DNA of 64,000 nucleotides from Fonsecaea monophora. Its lineage: Eukaryota; Ascomycota; Eurotiomycetes; Chaetothyriales; Herpotrichiellaceae. The stretch spans positions 1 to 64,000 of the forward strand of contig NW_019173993.1 of the NCBI RefSeq assembly GCF_001642475.1. The letters are read 5' to 3'. Shown here one piece after another: positions 34,640 to 45,914 of this stretch (the stretch's first letter is position 1; each line of letters begins with the position of its first letter). The notes beneath the pieces are model-generated. The model had not been told where the DNA came from, searched no databases, and worked only from the letters and a program-made list of their open reading frames with translations. The translations under genes and the position numbers were made by a program.

Positions 34640-36609
34640 TCACGCAGGAAGCACCCTCGGATCCGGTGCGGCGGCACTGTGCCCCAACCTGGGAAACGTG
34701 AACCTGGTGATCCTGTCGAAATCGGGGGCCTTGTCGTGTGTCCAGACCCCAACGGACCGGTGGCCAACAGGGAATGTCCCGAATCCTTTCGAGTCGATCA
34801 CGACCTCTCTGTCCTCCCAGCCGAGAATGTCCCTCCACCTCTCCCCAATGTGCCTGTGACCCACAAACATCCGCTTCGACCGCCGGTCCCAGCTATTGGT
34901 CATGACGACCGCGAGGCCGGCCCCGTTCGCTCTGGATTTGTGGCCCAGTCGCGTCCAGCCGATGCAGTCCTCCAAATCGAGATAGTCCCTCTGCGGGCCA
35001 TGGGCGTAGAGCTTCCTCGCGGCGACGAGGCGCGCAAGTTTGCCACCGCACGCTGGCAGTCGAGCCCGCGGTCCATGGTTGCCAAAGACGTCCCCCCAGA
35101 AGACGCAGGGGGTTCCGCCGTTGTGGCGAAGCAGAATCAGTGCGTAAGCCAGTGGCACGAACCACTCTTCGACGGGCGCGGCCAGAGACTGTGTTTCTTG
35201 TGTGTCGTGGTTCGCAACGAACGTCTAGAAGCACAGGGCTCGTCAGATTTTTTGCAGCATTTCGGCACGTTCGGGAACATCGTGTTGAAATGGTCTTACC
35301 ACTGCATGGGTATGATCCTTCTGGACCAGGGTCCCGTCCAGGATCGTTCTCAAATCATGCTTCCTGCCCTTTGAAAAGTCGCTAAACGTGTATACCAGCT
35401 GAACATCAAACAAATTCAACCGCCCATGACACCTCCGGATGACTGAAGACAATGTGTCCACATCAGAATCCCAATATTCTCCAACGAAAAATAACTTTTT
35501 CCCTCGCAATGTTTTCGTGTCGAGATGTGCCAGAAAGTCTGCCAGAAAGGACAGAGAATAGTGCTTGATGGCGTCCAACCGGAAGCCGCCAAGGTTGAGC
35601 AGCGAGGTTATCCAAGTCCCCCAGTTGAAGATATCCTCCCGCACAGCAGCATGCGAGTGATCAAGGTCTGCGAACATCCTGTGGGACAATTTGTGAGTTT
35701 CGTGGGTTCTCCAACTCCAAAGTTGCGTCAGGAACCCGGGCAGAGCAACCTACAAATAGTCATAATTCCCCAGCTCCTTACTGACATCGTGTGCCCAGTC
35801 ACTTCGCTTCCCTTCGCCAACGAGTTTGAAGATGCCGTGGTCTTTCGTGCGGGAATCGTAGTCGACTCCAGAAAAATGCTTCCAATTGTATTTCATGTCG
35901 GAGTACTTCGTGCCGCGCCCAGGAAAGGTGAACTTGGTCCATGTTTCCAGCTCATAGGGTTTGGTGAGGGCCTTTGTCCGGTCTGTTGCGTACTTAGCGC
36001 CAGTTGATTCATTGTCATTGTTTGCCATTTACCATGAGGGTCGACCTTGACGCCCCAGCTCACTTCTTTTCCGTCTGGAGAGGCTTTGTGATTGAGGACA
36101 GCATCCCAGAGGACGTCTATCCCCATGTCTTTTGCCTTTGCACAGAAGGCTTCTAGGTCTTCCTTATGACCCCATTTCGTTCTAGACGGTTTACCGTTCT
36201 TCTTCGCATCAAACTCACCAAGATCCCAAAGGTCGTATATCCCGTACCCATTGTCATGCATCGATGTGGCTTTGCAGCCCGGAGGAATCCAGATGTGCGA
36301 GATGCCCAAGGCGGAGAGATGTGGAAGCAGAGCTGTCAGGGTGTCGTAGTGGCTCGCATTTGGGAGGGCACTGTCGCTTGAAGACGGCGGGAGAAACCAC
36401 TCAAACGCTTGGAACAATGTCCTGTTGTCTTCCGGTTTTGGATCTTTGGGCTGTAAGCTAGTGCTACCAGACAAGATTACTGTGTAGTGAGAGCCCCGAT
36501 GAAGCCCCCGTAGACCAGATCGGGCTCATCTCTGTGTAGTCTTACCTTCTAGTCCGGTGATGCTTCCACCGCCACTTATCGTCCTCACTAAGGAGGACAG
36601 ACGCTGCAT
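34640..36609 (-). CDS. Cytoplasmic-type alpha-amylase (GH13)
   Basis: Five minus-strand exons (36546-36609, 36033-36479, 35754-35982, 35300-35678, 34640-35224) encode 567 residues. The GH13 barrel has all three acidic catalytic positions: Asp in GFRLDAIKH, Glu in FVGEYWD and Asp in FVANHDTQ. Other blocks are LFQAFEWF, HIWIPPGCK, GYGIYDLWDLGEF and DAVLNHK. This resembles the bacterial-type GH13_5 enzymes found inside fungal cells, which hydrolyse alpha-1,4-glucan. The first exon gives MQRLSSLVRTISGGGSITG, which is not a classic signal peptide. It was chosen because the long second exon has no ATG before the catalytic barrel begins. The last 25 residues are unlike the family and may hide another splice. 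Confidence 0.82.
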
Positions 36610-37127
36610 TTGGAGGCGTCACAAGCGACTTTTATTCCGATGAGACGTTGTAGTATGTTCAATCAGAAGAGTTGATTACGGCTGACGACGATTGACAGTT
36701 GTTGAAGATTGCATATGAGATGTCAAGGCCGCTAAGTCAATCCAAGGCGCTGAAGGAAGTATTTGTCAAGATATGACCAGAATCAGAGTCTATAGTAGTG
36801 TTATAAAAAGCTCTATTTAATAACATTAGAGAGGGATCATGAGAATCTGATATAAATGTTGAATGATGGAGGATCGACAGGCTGAATCCTCCAGGAGTTT
36901 TCAAGGCATGGGATAATGACCAATCAGAAGCCAGGGATTCCCAAGGCTGAGGTGCATCAGGCTCCATACAAATCATCCAACGAACAAATGTCGGTACGTT
37001 ACGTTATTCAGTCAAGTCGAATCTCTACGTTATCTCTTGCACAGTGACAGTGGCATTTTCTCAAATCGGGAATGGACTTGGTTTCATCTCGCAAGGAACC
37101 CCGTTGAGCTATGACTCTTCCAATGGC
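36610..37127. other. Intergenic between amylase and tannase genes
   Basis: 518 bp, AT-richer around 36780-36870. A 79-codon minus-strand ATG frame at 36737-36976 (MICMEPDAPQPWES start) reads like protein but matches no family I know. It may be a gene fragment. Confidence 0.35.
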
Positions 37128-38714
37128 TCAGAAATTCTTCGTGCACGTAAAACTGGAAGCATTCGCTGGATCCCCCTTTCCATTGTACTTTGATACGAGG
37201 GGATAGAGACACAAGTTCTGATGTCGAACGGTGCCATTGACCCTGAACCCGCTCGATCCAGGCAGCACTTCCGGAGCCGTTCCATTCTCCACCCACTTCC
37301 TCAAAGCCATGAGAGTGTCGTCTGGAATCGGGCCAGTTCCTCCGCCGCCACAATGTCCCACGCCGGGAGCAAAGAATACACGATAGAAATCTGTGACATT
37401 AGAATCCAAGGCTTTGACTCTTTCAAAATATTCTATCGTCCCATTCGGCATAATCAGGTTGTCAGCCAGACCTTGCCAAGTGATCATCTTTGCACCGGAA
37501 GCTTTGAAGGCGGACAAGTTTGCATCCATGGTCCCCATGACGGAATCATATTCCACATGAGATTGATGGATCAAGCTTGGAAACTCGGCGTAAGTAATGT
37601 TGGAGGTGTTGTAGTTGGCGTCTTTGAACAAGAAATCGCGGAACCAACTGTCAGAAATACCGAATGGTTCGGCGACCGTGCTTCCATTCGTGAACGTCTC
37701 GGTCGGCGCTAACGAGCTGAAATTGGTGCCAGGAAGAATTCCATACCAGAAGGCCGTGCCATTGGCAGCGGTGGGCCCTTGCCAAATCTTCTTCGCAACA
37801 GTCGCAGTCTGGCTCGAAAAGCGTCGAGTTGAACCATCCGTATGGCAGGTATAGTTCTTACCAACAAGCTCGGAAGGATCAAATTTGCAAAGTCCAGGCG
37901 CACCAATAATACCATCTTGTAGACCGTCCAGATGGTCACACGCTGCCACTGCAGCGGCGTTAACAGCGTCAAACTCACATTGAGGAGGAGAATAGTGTTC
38001 ATTGTTCATCACGGTGTAGGGCCATTGCTGAGCTGGTGTGAAGTCATTCCAGTTAATTGCAGGAGCGGACGCGACGATGCCGTCATAATCATCTGGGTAC
38101 ATCTGTGCTTCCATAAGACCTTGTCGGCCGCCGGTGGAACAGCCTTGCCAGTACGCATACTTGGGCGCAGAACCATAGAAACTGGCGGTGACTGCCTTTC
38201 CCAGCACCGTCATATCATGGACTGATCTGGACGCAAAGTCAAGGAGGAGATTCTGGTTAACATCACCTTGACTGATCAGTGCCCAGGATGTGGCGTCTCC
38301 AGAGTTGTTCTGAGCGTGTCCTGCGTCGGTAGATACGGCGGCATACCCACGCTCAACAGCCGGTGCCAACGACGACCAGGATCCAGCAACATATCCACCA
38401 CCTCCCACGCCGAGAAAGATACCATTCCATCCGGTCAGAGGAAGCCATACCTGGTTGTTGACATGATCCCCGGTCCCCGGATGAGTCAGGCTAACATTGA
38501 CCTGACAGAAGCTGAGTCCCGTAATGTTCTGACCAGGCCAATTGTTTGATTCGCCGGTAATATTGATGGCATAATTATCGACTACCGATGCAGTGAGAGA
38601 GGTAACGATAGCTCCTGGGACATTTGGTTTGGGAAGAGAGTTGGAGCAAGGAGCCGCACTGGGAAGAGCATTCACCCAGTGGATGGCACCAAAAATGATC
38701 CAGGGACAAAACAT
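37128..38714 (-). CDS. Secreted tannase/feruloyl esterase family hydrolase
   Basis: An intronless 528-residue protein. It begins with a hydrophobic signal peptide ending near NALPSA. The catalytic triad of the fungal tannase/feruloyl esterase family is visible: S193 in QGCSTGGRQG, D418 in GLADNLIMPNG and H454 in PGVGHCGGG. C192 and C455 next to the Ser and His form the disulfide that defines the family's CS-D-HC motif. Many N-x-S/T sites suggest glycosylation. Such enzymes cut gallic, ferulic or coumaric esters from plant polymers outside the cell. Tannase and feruloyl esterase cannot be told apart here. It is the natural secreted partner of the nearby permease and hydrolases. Confidence 0.9.
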   Translation of the reverse strand: MFCPWIIFGAIHWVNALPSAAPCSNSLPKPNVPGAIVTSLTASVVDNYAINITGESNNWPGQNITGLSFCQVNVSLTHPGTGDHVNNQVWLPLTGWNGIFLGVGGGGYVAGSWSSLAPAVERGYAAVSTDAGHAQNNSGDATSWALISQGDVNQNLLLDFASRSVHDMTVLGKAVTASFYGSAPKYAYWQGCSTGGRQGLMEAQMYPDDYDGIVASAPAINWNDFTPAQQWPYTVMNNEHYSPPQCEFDAVNAAAVAACDHLDGLQDGIIGAPGLCKFDPSELVGKNYTCHTDGSTRRFSSQTATVAKKIWQGPTAANGTAFWYGILPGTNFSSLAPTETFTNGSTVAEPFGISDSWFRDFLFKDANYNTSNITYAEFPSLIHQSHVEYDSVMGTMDANLSAFKASGAKMITWQGLADNLIMPNGTIEYFERVKALDSNVTDFYRVFFAPGVGHCGGGGTGPIPDDTLMALRKWVENGTAPEVLPGSSGFRVNGTVRHQNLCLYPLVSKYNGKGDPANASSFTCTKNF

Positions 38715-41128
38715 TCTGTTAAGTCGGGGGTCGAAAATTAGTTACACTTCCCTAGACACGAGCTTGACAATTCTTATATATGCTTGAAAATGCTTGGTTC
38801 GCATGTAGACCGTTTTGGTTTGCTGGCAATTCACGAGACTCGACTCCTCACAGCCTTAGACGTTGTGGCGTTCCAAGTGCCGTCGATCCGGAAACGGCTT
38901 GTAAACCAGATAGAAGAAAATGCGGGGAAATCGAAAAACCTGCTTTTTGACAAGATATATTCAATTGCGCGTCTCAACTCCCAGCCATTAAGAAAGGACT
39001 AGGTAACGAAATGAGGAGAAATCGTCCCGAGATCGCCGTCTGCTTCGGCAGAAAGCCGTGTTGAGACCGCTCTTTGCTTTGCTTTACCTTTTTTCATCAC
39101 TTGGTGGCTCTCTCGCATGCATAGACATTCCCTTCACCGCAACAAGCAGACTAGCGAGTCTCTTTATTGGCGAAGACTGGCAACCATGTGGATTAGAACC
39201 TGTCGGTATCCAGCACAGTCTGTGCTGTGACACTGCACCGTTCAGGAAAAGGGTCCCCCCCACCGTAGTACTCTGTAGCATGTTTCGGCGAGATAAAACG
39301 TTGGTGAGGTGTTGTCAGTATCTGCTGACAGAGCCCTGATGGTTCGAGGACTCGTCCTGGACAAAGGGTACAGAGACCTGAAGACCCGTCCATGTCGTAG
39401 GTATTTTCTCTGCGTCTTGGTCAGAGCCAATCCGACGTCGAGGCGTAGCGAGGCAACCTTTAGAGCTGCCTTTGTAAAAATGGTTTAGAGATGACCCGGG
39501 TTTGTAGTGAAATCCATCCAACACTTCTCGGAAAGTCAAAACGCATGATAAAAGCCAATAAAACTTGTCTGAAAGGGTCAGAATACTCGCCCGGCGCAGT
39601 TCTTGTCAAGATGTTGAAGAAAATGGACTTGAATTTAGGTCAATGAAGCTCAAATGGACATATCAGACCTCTTGAGATACAAGGGAATGTCGACGTGCTT
39701 ATGCAGTACGCCAGTTTTGACTCCCCTTGCGACTTCCGGATTGTCTCTGGTCATTCCCAGTCGATGTCAGGGCCAAAATCGCATCCAAGCGAATAGGGTT
39801 TCGAGGCAAGCTTTCAGAGTTCCGTATATCCCGTCTTTATCCTTATCTGCAAGGTCTCAGCGCCTCAACTGAGCATTGATAGGGTAGAAATAGCGAAGCT
39901 GTGGCTATAATCATTGTCTCACGGCGGGATATCGAAGATTGATTTGCGTCAAGGAACCTGGTCAGTCGGATTCTGGAGCTGAGCTTAAAATCGACCGCCG
40001 TCTTCATAAGTAAGCTAGCTGGTATGAGCCTCACATTCACCAAGATCAAGAAGTTGTAGTGACTTTCACAGGATCAAACATACAGCTCGTTACCTTGACC
40101 GGCACTGTCAGTTATACAAGCATCGCTTGACATGTCGCGTATGGACAGCAGTTGCTCCCAAAATCCTGTAGTCCCGTAGACTGCCGGCGACTCTCACGAC
40201 TCAACAAGCGTTAGATATCTAGGGGCAATCTTCTTGGCCGCACAAGACAGGACATCAGGCCTTTTTTGACTCCATATCTCTTTGCTTTTGATAGGGATGG
40301 TCACCCACGGTGTTAGCAGCCTCTGTTCCGAAAGAAGTGAAAGTCAAGACAGTGGTTTGCTAGAGAGTTTTGATCCGGTGCTCATTGGTGCAGATGGTCT
40401 CTAGGGTCGCCTTTGGGCGTTGGAAACTCTGATTCGATGGTACAGCGTGCATTCTCCTTGAAACTCTGGAGCGATGGGCAGACAAAACTCGAACTTCGCG
40501 GTCACACTGCGGAAAATGATGTAAAATATGCCCATGGTTAGACAACCCGGGTGCATGCTGGTGTATTCTGGAAACAATTGCGGGCGCAGATGGCTGCTTG
40601 TTTCATCCAGTTCTGGCTGGGTTGCCACAAAGCCGTTGGGACGGATATTGTTGCGGATGTTGAGCTCAACCACAGGATGTGCTCCATAGCTCGGGAGGCG
40701 AGGATGAGGTCAAGGCGAAGAGACGATCGGAATACTTTCGGGACAAGGGAAGGGAATCTGTGCGCAGTTGTGGCTTGTGTGGCTCTCAGCTGTCTGCGCT
40801 GTGCGCTCATCCATCCGACAAACAAAAAAACGTGACCTCTTGGCAAGCCGGAGCTCAGGTCGACACCTCGGGAGGCTGGTGCAACGCCCGTGGTCCGGTA
40901 AACCGGAGGATTCTCGTCCTCGCTGAACTTTTGAAAGCTCACAAAGCAATTGCTTTCGTAACACCTCTGCATTTCTGTGGCAGCTTTCTTCTCATCCCGT
41001 ATCCCTTCCTCTCGTTCATTTTCCTGCTCACTTGCAGTTCACCAAGCAAGGAGCCACAGCAAGCACTCTAGCTATCTGCCCAACCTTCGACCTTGGTCAG
41101 GTCCCCTTCGCTTAGCTACGTAGCCAGC
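38715..41128. other. 2.4-kb gene-poor divergent region
   Basis: Between the tannase start (-) and the adenylate kinase start (+). A 93-codon frame at 39058 has a signal-like, Cys-containing look but no ATG and no clear exon partner. Overlapping frames at 40400-41070 on both strands have no motif. The right end is a C/T-rich promoter for adenylate kinase. Confidence 0.35.
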
Positions 41129-42103
41129 ATGGCTCCAATCACCGATCAACATGTCGAGGACCTGAAAGACCTTGTTCACAAGCTCGAAGCTCGAGTCTGG
41201 TCTCTCGAGCGAAGGCTAGAAGGCGAAAAGAAGCCCTCGGTTACGGACGCTATGCGCATGATTCTCATCGGTCCCCCAGGCGCAGGTGGGTTTGGCATTG
41301 CCCATCACCATACGCGTTAACTGACACGCTCTCCATAGGCAAGGGAACTCAAGCTCCCCGAATCAAAGAAAAATACTGCGTGTGTCATCTGGTATGCCCA
41401 TATGCCTCCAACAGCTCTAGGCTAGACATTGACAGTTCTCCTAGGCCACCGGTGACATGCTTCGAGCACAGGTTGCAAAAAAGACTCCCTTGGGAAAAGA
41501 AGCTAAGAAGATCATGGACCAAGGTGGCCTAGTCAGCGACGACATTATGATCAACATGATCAAGAACGAGTTGGACACCAACCGCGAATGCGCCAATGGG
41601 TAAGATTCTGTGCTACAGGTATCATGTCTCTCGTTACTGACATTGCCAGCTTTATCCTCGATGGCTTCCCCCGGACGGTCGCCCAAGCTGAAGGCCTCGA
41701 CTCCATGCTTGAGGCAGAGAAAAAACCTCTGAAACACGCGATCGAACTCCAGATCGACGATGGACTACTCGTCTCCCGCATCACAGGCCGGCTAATCCAC
41801 CCAGCCTCGGGTCGGTCATATCACAAGGTCTTCAATCCACCAAAGGAGTTCATGAAGGACGATGTCACTGGAGAGCCACTGATTCAAAGAACCGATGACA
41901 ATGCTGAGACTCTTAAGAAGAGATTGGGAACATATCACGCACAAACAACCCCTGTGGTGACCTACTACAAGAACAAAGGTATCTGGTCCGGGATCGACGC
42001 CAGCCAGGACCCGGAACATGTTTGGAAGAGTATTCTCGCTGTTTTCGGTGACTCGAAGACCCCAGCCACCGGCAGCATCCTGACCAAGATCGGACTGCGG
42101 TAG
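41129..42103 (+). CDS. ADK1: Adenylate kinase (cytosolic type)
   Basis: Four exons (41129-41285, 41339-41391, 41445-41599, 41650-42103) encode 272 residues. The P-loop GPPGAGKGTQ spans the first splice junction. AMP-binding HLATGDMLRAQV and FILDGFPRTVAQ follow, then a full-length LID domain starting GRLIHPASGRSYH, then R-TDDN-ETLKKRL. It interconverts ATP, AMP and ADP in cytosol and the mitochondrial intermembrane space. Residues 1-40 form a charged coiled-like extension longer than yeast Adk1, as usual in filamentous fungi. The ATG at 41129 follows a stop-rich leader and matches family length. Confidence 0.93.
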
Positions 42104-42824
42104 ACGTGGGCGCAGGACAATGAAGAAGGACCTCCTTGCATCAAGCTCCGGAGCAAGCACCGAATTGGCGGCTGGAATGACACTATCCAGGAGACTTTGA
42201 AAAAGAATTCATGCCATGTTTGCAAATGTGTACAAGTTACGGGAACTGGGTGTCCAATATCCCCAGGAAAATGGTGAGTCTCATGCGGAAAAGGGTTCTG
42301 ACTTTGAGTACATATCTTGCGCCTTTCGCGAGACGAATACAAGACTTAATTGGCACAAGCAAGCCACGCGTCCCTTGTTTATCTCTCGTCCCATAATGCA
42401 ATATCCGGAATCTTACCCGCTTCCCCATGCACCAACTGACTGCAGAGGACGCCCAACATTATTCAGCAAACATATGAAGACAGCAATGAACATCTCGGAG
42501 TCAGATCCGACCAAACCGAGTACCTACTCAAGAGACCGAGCATTTTTGACCATATCCGGGGAGGCAACCGACGACGTACGGCCGGTTGTCATCAATGGCC
42601 GCCAATCTTTAATATCAGGCTGAATAACCGTCCTCGGGCGGCTTACCACGTCTGTCAATCCGCTTGCTGGTTGCATACCCCGCGCGCGTCTGATACAAAT
42701 AACCCTTCCCCACGAGATTTCTTTCAATGCTGTACATTGCCACGATATTTGGCAGCATTTTGACGTGTCTTTCGTATTCTTTGCTTTATTTACCCAGTCG
42801 CTCACCGTGCAGGTCCTTGCGACC
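42104..42824. other. Intergenic, promoter of Gfo/Idh dehydrogenase
   Basis: About 720 bp holding the adenylate kinase 3' end and the next promoter. No gene recognised. Confidence 0.4.
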
Positions 42825-44173
42825 ATGTCTTCGCCCAAAGAAGTCCGTTGGGGCATCATGGGTATGTGATAAAACAGCCAATTCCGCGCTTCCCTTCGAC
42901 TGACAATATGCTGTAGCCACTGGTGGAATCGCGCAGACCTTTACCAAAGATCTTCTTGTCGACCCTTCGACTCGTAATGTCAGGGACGTTCGTCACATCG
43001 TTACCGCGGTCGCATCCTCCTCGTCTCTATCCTCCGCAGAAAAGTTCATTTCCAATATCATCTCCGCATCTCAGTCCGCAAAGTGCACCCCCTACGGCTC
43101 CTACGAGGAACTCGTAAAAGACCCGGCGGTAGATATTATTTACATTGGCTCGCCACATTCGCACCACTACCAAAACGCAATGCTCTGTCTCTCCCACAAT
43201 AAATCTGTGCTCTGCGAGAAATCCCTCACAGTCAACGCCGCACAAGCCAAGATTCTATACAAGACTGCGAAAGAGAAGAACCTCTTCTTCATGGAGGCTG
43301 TTTGGACGCGGTATTTCCCACTCAGTCAGACCATTCGGAAACACATCACAGATAACGACATTGGCGAGGTAATACGAGTGCTGTCAGATCTGAGTATTGG
43401 TGTGTCACCCGAGAAAGAGTTTGATCCGGGCCATCGCATGGTGAATCTCAACCTGGCAGGCGGGGCTCTGCTCGACTTGGGTATTTATTCTCTTACATGG
43501 GTCTTCCAATCAATGTACCACACATTACCTCCGCACCTCCGGGAACAATCTCGTCCCAAAGTGGTCGGAGCAGCAATGACCCCGGAACCACGGACCGGCG
43601 CCGACGAATCGACACTAATACTCCTCGAATTTCCTAAATCGACTCCTACGGGAAAGACGAGAGCTCACGCTGTGGCTACCACGGCGATGCGTGTCAGCGA
43701 CGACCCAGGGCGACGACACGCCGGGAAAGGAGATGTGGAGACCCCTGCAGTACGCATTGAAGGCGAGACAGGCGAGATTCAAGTATATGGCCCGATATAC
43801 CGGCCGACACGATATCGATTGATACCGAAGGACCCAGCAGCGGATATTCTCGACCGAAAATTCGAGTTCGAGGGTGGGTGTCACGGCATGATGGTATGTA
43901 CCCCAAGTCTCTAATCAGATATTCCCTTCATAATCTCGCCTTGGTGGCGAGCGAGAACAGTCCAACTGACGTCTTCACCGCGCACGTCAGTACGAAGCCG
44001 ACGCTGCGGCACGCTGTCTGCTTGCTGGGAAACTAGAATCCGAAACCATGTCTTGGGCGGAATCGACGCTGATCATGGAAGTTATGGATGAAGCGAGGAG
44101 GCAGTGCGGCTTGGTCTACCCAGATGCGATCGAGAGTACGGACTACCCCTTGAAGCTGACATCCAAGGCGTAG
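42825..44173 (+). CDS. Gfo/Idh/MocA oxidoreductase (dihydrodiol / D-xylose dehydrogenase type)
   Basis: Three exons (42825-42861, 42917-43893, 43991-44173) encode 398 residues. The Rossmann start VRWGIMATGGIAQTFTKDL spans the first intron. The middle holds DIIYIGSPHSHHYQNAM and LCEKSLTVNAAQA, where the usual EKP motif reads EKS but keeps the catalytic Lys. MEAVWTRYFP and GGALLDLGIYSL are typical of dimeric dihydrodiol dehydrogenase and NADP-dependent xylose dehydrogenase. It would oxidise a sugar or trans-dihydrodiol. Substrate is not fixed by sequence. No targeting signal. Confidence 0.88.
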
Positions 44174-44807
44174 AAGGAGACGCAGATGAGACAAGGTAGG
44201 TCGCCGGCTCCATCACATCGATACTGGCCCGCTCTGCTATCCTCATGGCGATATACCCAACAGATATGTACAGGATCTCCTTAGCAAAACAAATAGGAAG
44301 AGTGAGAAGAGTAAGAAGGGGAACAGTCTCGACAGAATACACGTTACATCCAAAAGAGCTCAAGGATGCTCAATAACGAGGCACGAGCCACTATATCAAA
44401 AACAGCCGGTAAAGACAGAGGGAGGATAGAGAACATGGCTCGATTTACGAGTTAAAAAAAAAAAAGCGAATCCGATTCCAGAATGACTCAATGTAACTTT
44501 GCCATCAAAAAGCCCCTCCGTTTAGTCAGATGTGCCACTCTCTTTGTTCAAGGTCGCTCACCAGCGAGGGAGCCATCAGCTACCCTTGCGCCGCGATAGT
44601 CGTATTGTGTCGTAGCCATAACCAATGTGATCGATGTTGGAGACTTCCAAGCGAGATTGATGACCCAGAAAGCGTCTGTCCAAGGTCACGCATGTTGCTG
44701 GTTTTCACTTCCACGGCTGTCCTCCCTCTTCACCATGCTCTTTTCCAAGACGTCCTCGTTTTCTCGAAGCTGCGGATGAAACCTCAGATTTGAGCCTAGG
44801 CGTGCGG
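44174..44807. other. Intergenic, convergent 3' ends
   Basis: About 630 bp between the dehydrogenase (+) and the RRM protein (-). A poly-A run lies at about 44454-44466. Nothing else seen. Confidence 0.4.
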
Positions 44808-45914
44808 CTAATCCTTCCTCCAATTGCCTTCGCCAAAGGTCCGTCGCTCGCCGCTGCCCAAGCCCTGCTCCTTGATGACCTTCCTGTCCGAGCCCTTGGC
44901 CCGATTGACTCTAACAGCGCCACCCCAGCTGCCCTCCTTGCCGTCCAATGCCCCAATCACAGTGTCGATGTCCTCTGATCTCTCTAGGTCAACAAAACAG
45001 TAGTACTGATTCCCTGGCTGGTCGGGCTTAGGGACACGCGGTGAAATCTGTTTCGACACCGCCGTTGGCGTAATATCTGGGACGTACTGGCTAAAGAGAG
45101 CCCGCACTTCCTCGTCATGCGCTGATTGCGGCTCGATTCGAGGCATGTTGCCGATATAGAGCCGTCGTCCTTCCGACTGGGGCGCTGTCCAGTGAGAAGT
45201 GGCATCATTGCGACTCCAACGGTCGAATGTTGGGTTGTAATCAGTGTCTGAAAATGACGCGGTTCGTCAGATCATGCACAGTCAAGTTCATGGAAGGGCT
45301 TCGTTAGGACACAAGCCAGGGGACTGTGCGCTCGCGCTATGACGTTGTTGGGGGTGCTCACCTTTCTGCTCCCTCGACTCGCGAACCCTTCCCCAACCTC
45401 GCTCAAAGTCCTTAACTCTGGCCTCCCTCCCACCCGTGGTGCCACTTGCGTTGCTCTGGCCCTGGCCCTGCCTTCTGGCCACACCGAGGCTGACTCTGAC
45501 TGGTCTTCCGAGGACGTCCACGCCATTCAACTGACTCATCGCCCTCTGGGCCTCTTCCGGGCTTTCCACGTCTACAAAGCAGTAACTCGGGTTTCGTCCT
45601 GTAAAGGGATCCGTAGACATGCTGATACCGACGACGTTGAAACCGTTCTCAATGAACATTTCCTTGATATCGGAAGCCTGAGCGGTATAGAGGAGATTGC
45701 CAATATAAAGCCTCGTCCCCGCCGCTTCATCAGCTGGTTGGGCTGAATTGCTGTTGCCATTGTATGTGGATTGTCCGTTCTGGTTACGGTTAGTCCGCGC
45801 TCGAGGCTGTTGCTGCTCCGACCGCGGTGTATCGTCTTTGACGCGCCAGTTGGTCGAGGCCGTGGAGCGCCAATTCTGCTCCTTCCGAGGTGGCGGTGAC
45901 GATGTGTCCTCCAT
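44808..45914 (-). CDS. RNA-binding protein with two RRM domains
   Basis: Two minus-strand exons (45362-45914, 44808-45247) with a 114-nt intron encode 330 residues. RRM 1 (about residues 68-145) has RNP2 LYIGNLLY and RNP1-like PSYCFVDV. RRM 2 (about 210-300) has RNP2 LYIGNMPR and RNP1-like QYYCFVDL. The N-terminus is polar with QQQPRARTNRNQN, and the C-terminus is Gly/Arg-containing. It resembles uncharacterised filamentous fungal proteins once annotated as Nam8-like. It probably binds mRNA, with the process unknown. The second RRM ends close to the stop codon. Confidence 0.82.

Noticed and set aside
34562..35374. 270-codon plus-strand frame overlapping the amylase gene
   Set aside because: It is the antisense shadow of the amylase last exons, which carry catalytic motifs on the minus strand.
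39058..39339. Small Cys-containing, signal-peptide-like protein
   Set aside because: The frame starts with GTG/TTG only; no ATG or plausible upstream exon gives a start. The hydrophobic start may be coincidence.
40401..41071. Overlapping frames on both strands upstream of adenylate kinase
   Set aside because: No family motif, no matching splice partners, and mutual overlap; most likely promoter sequence.
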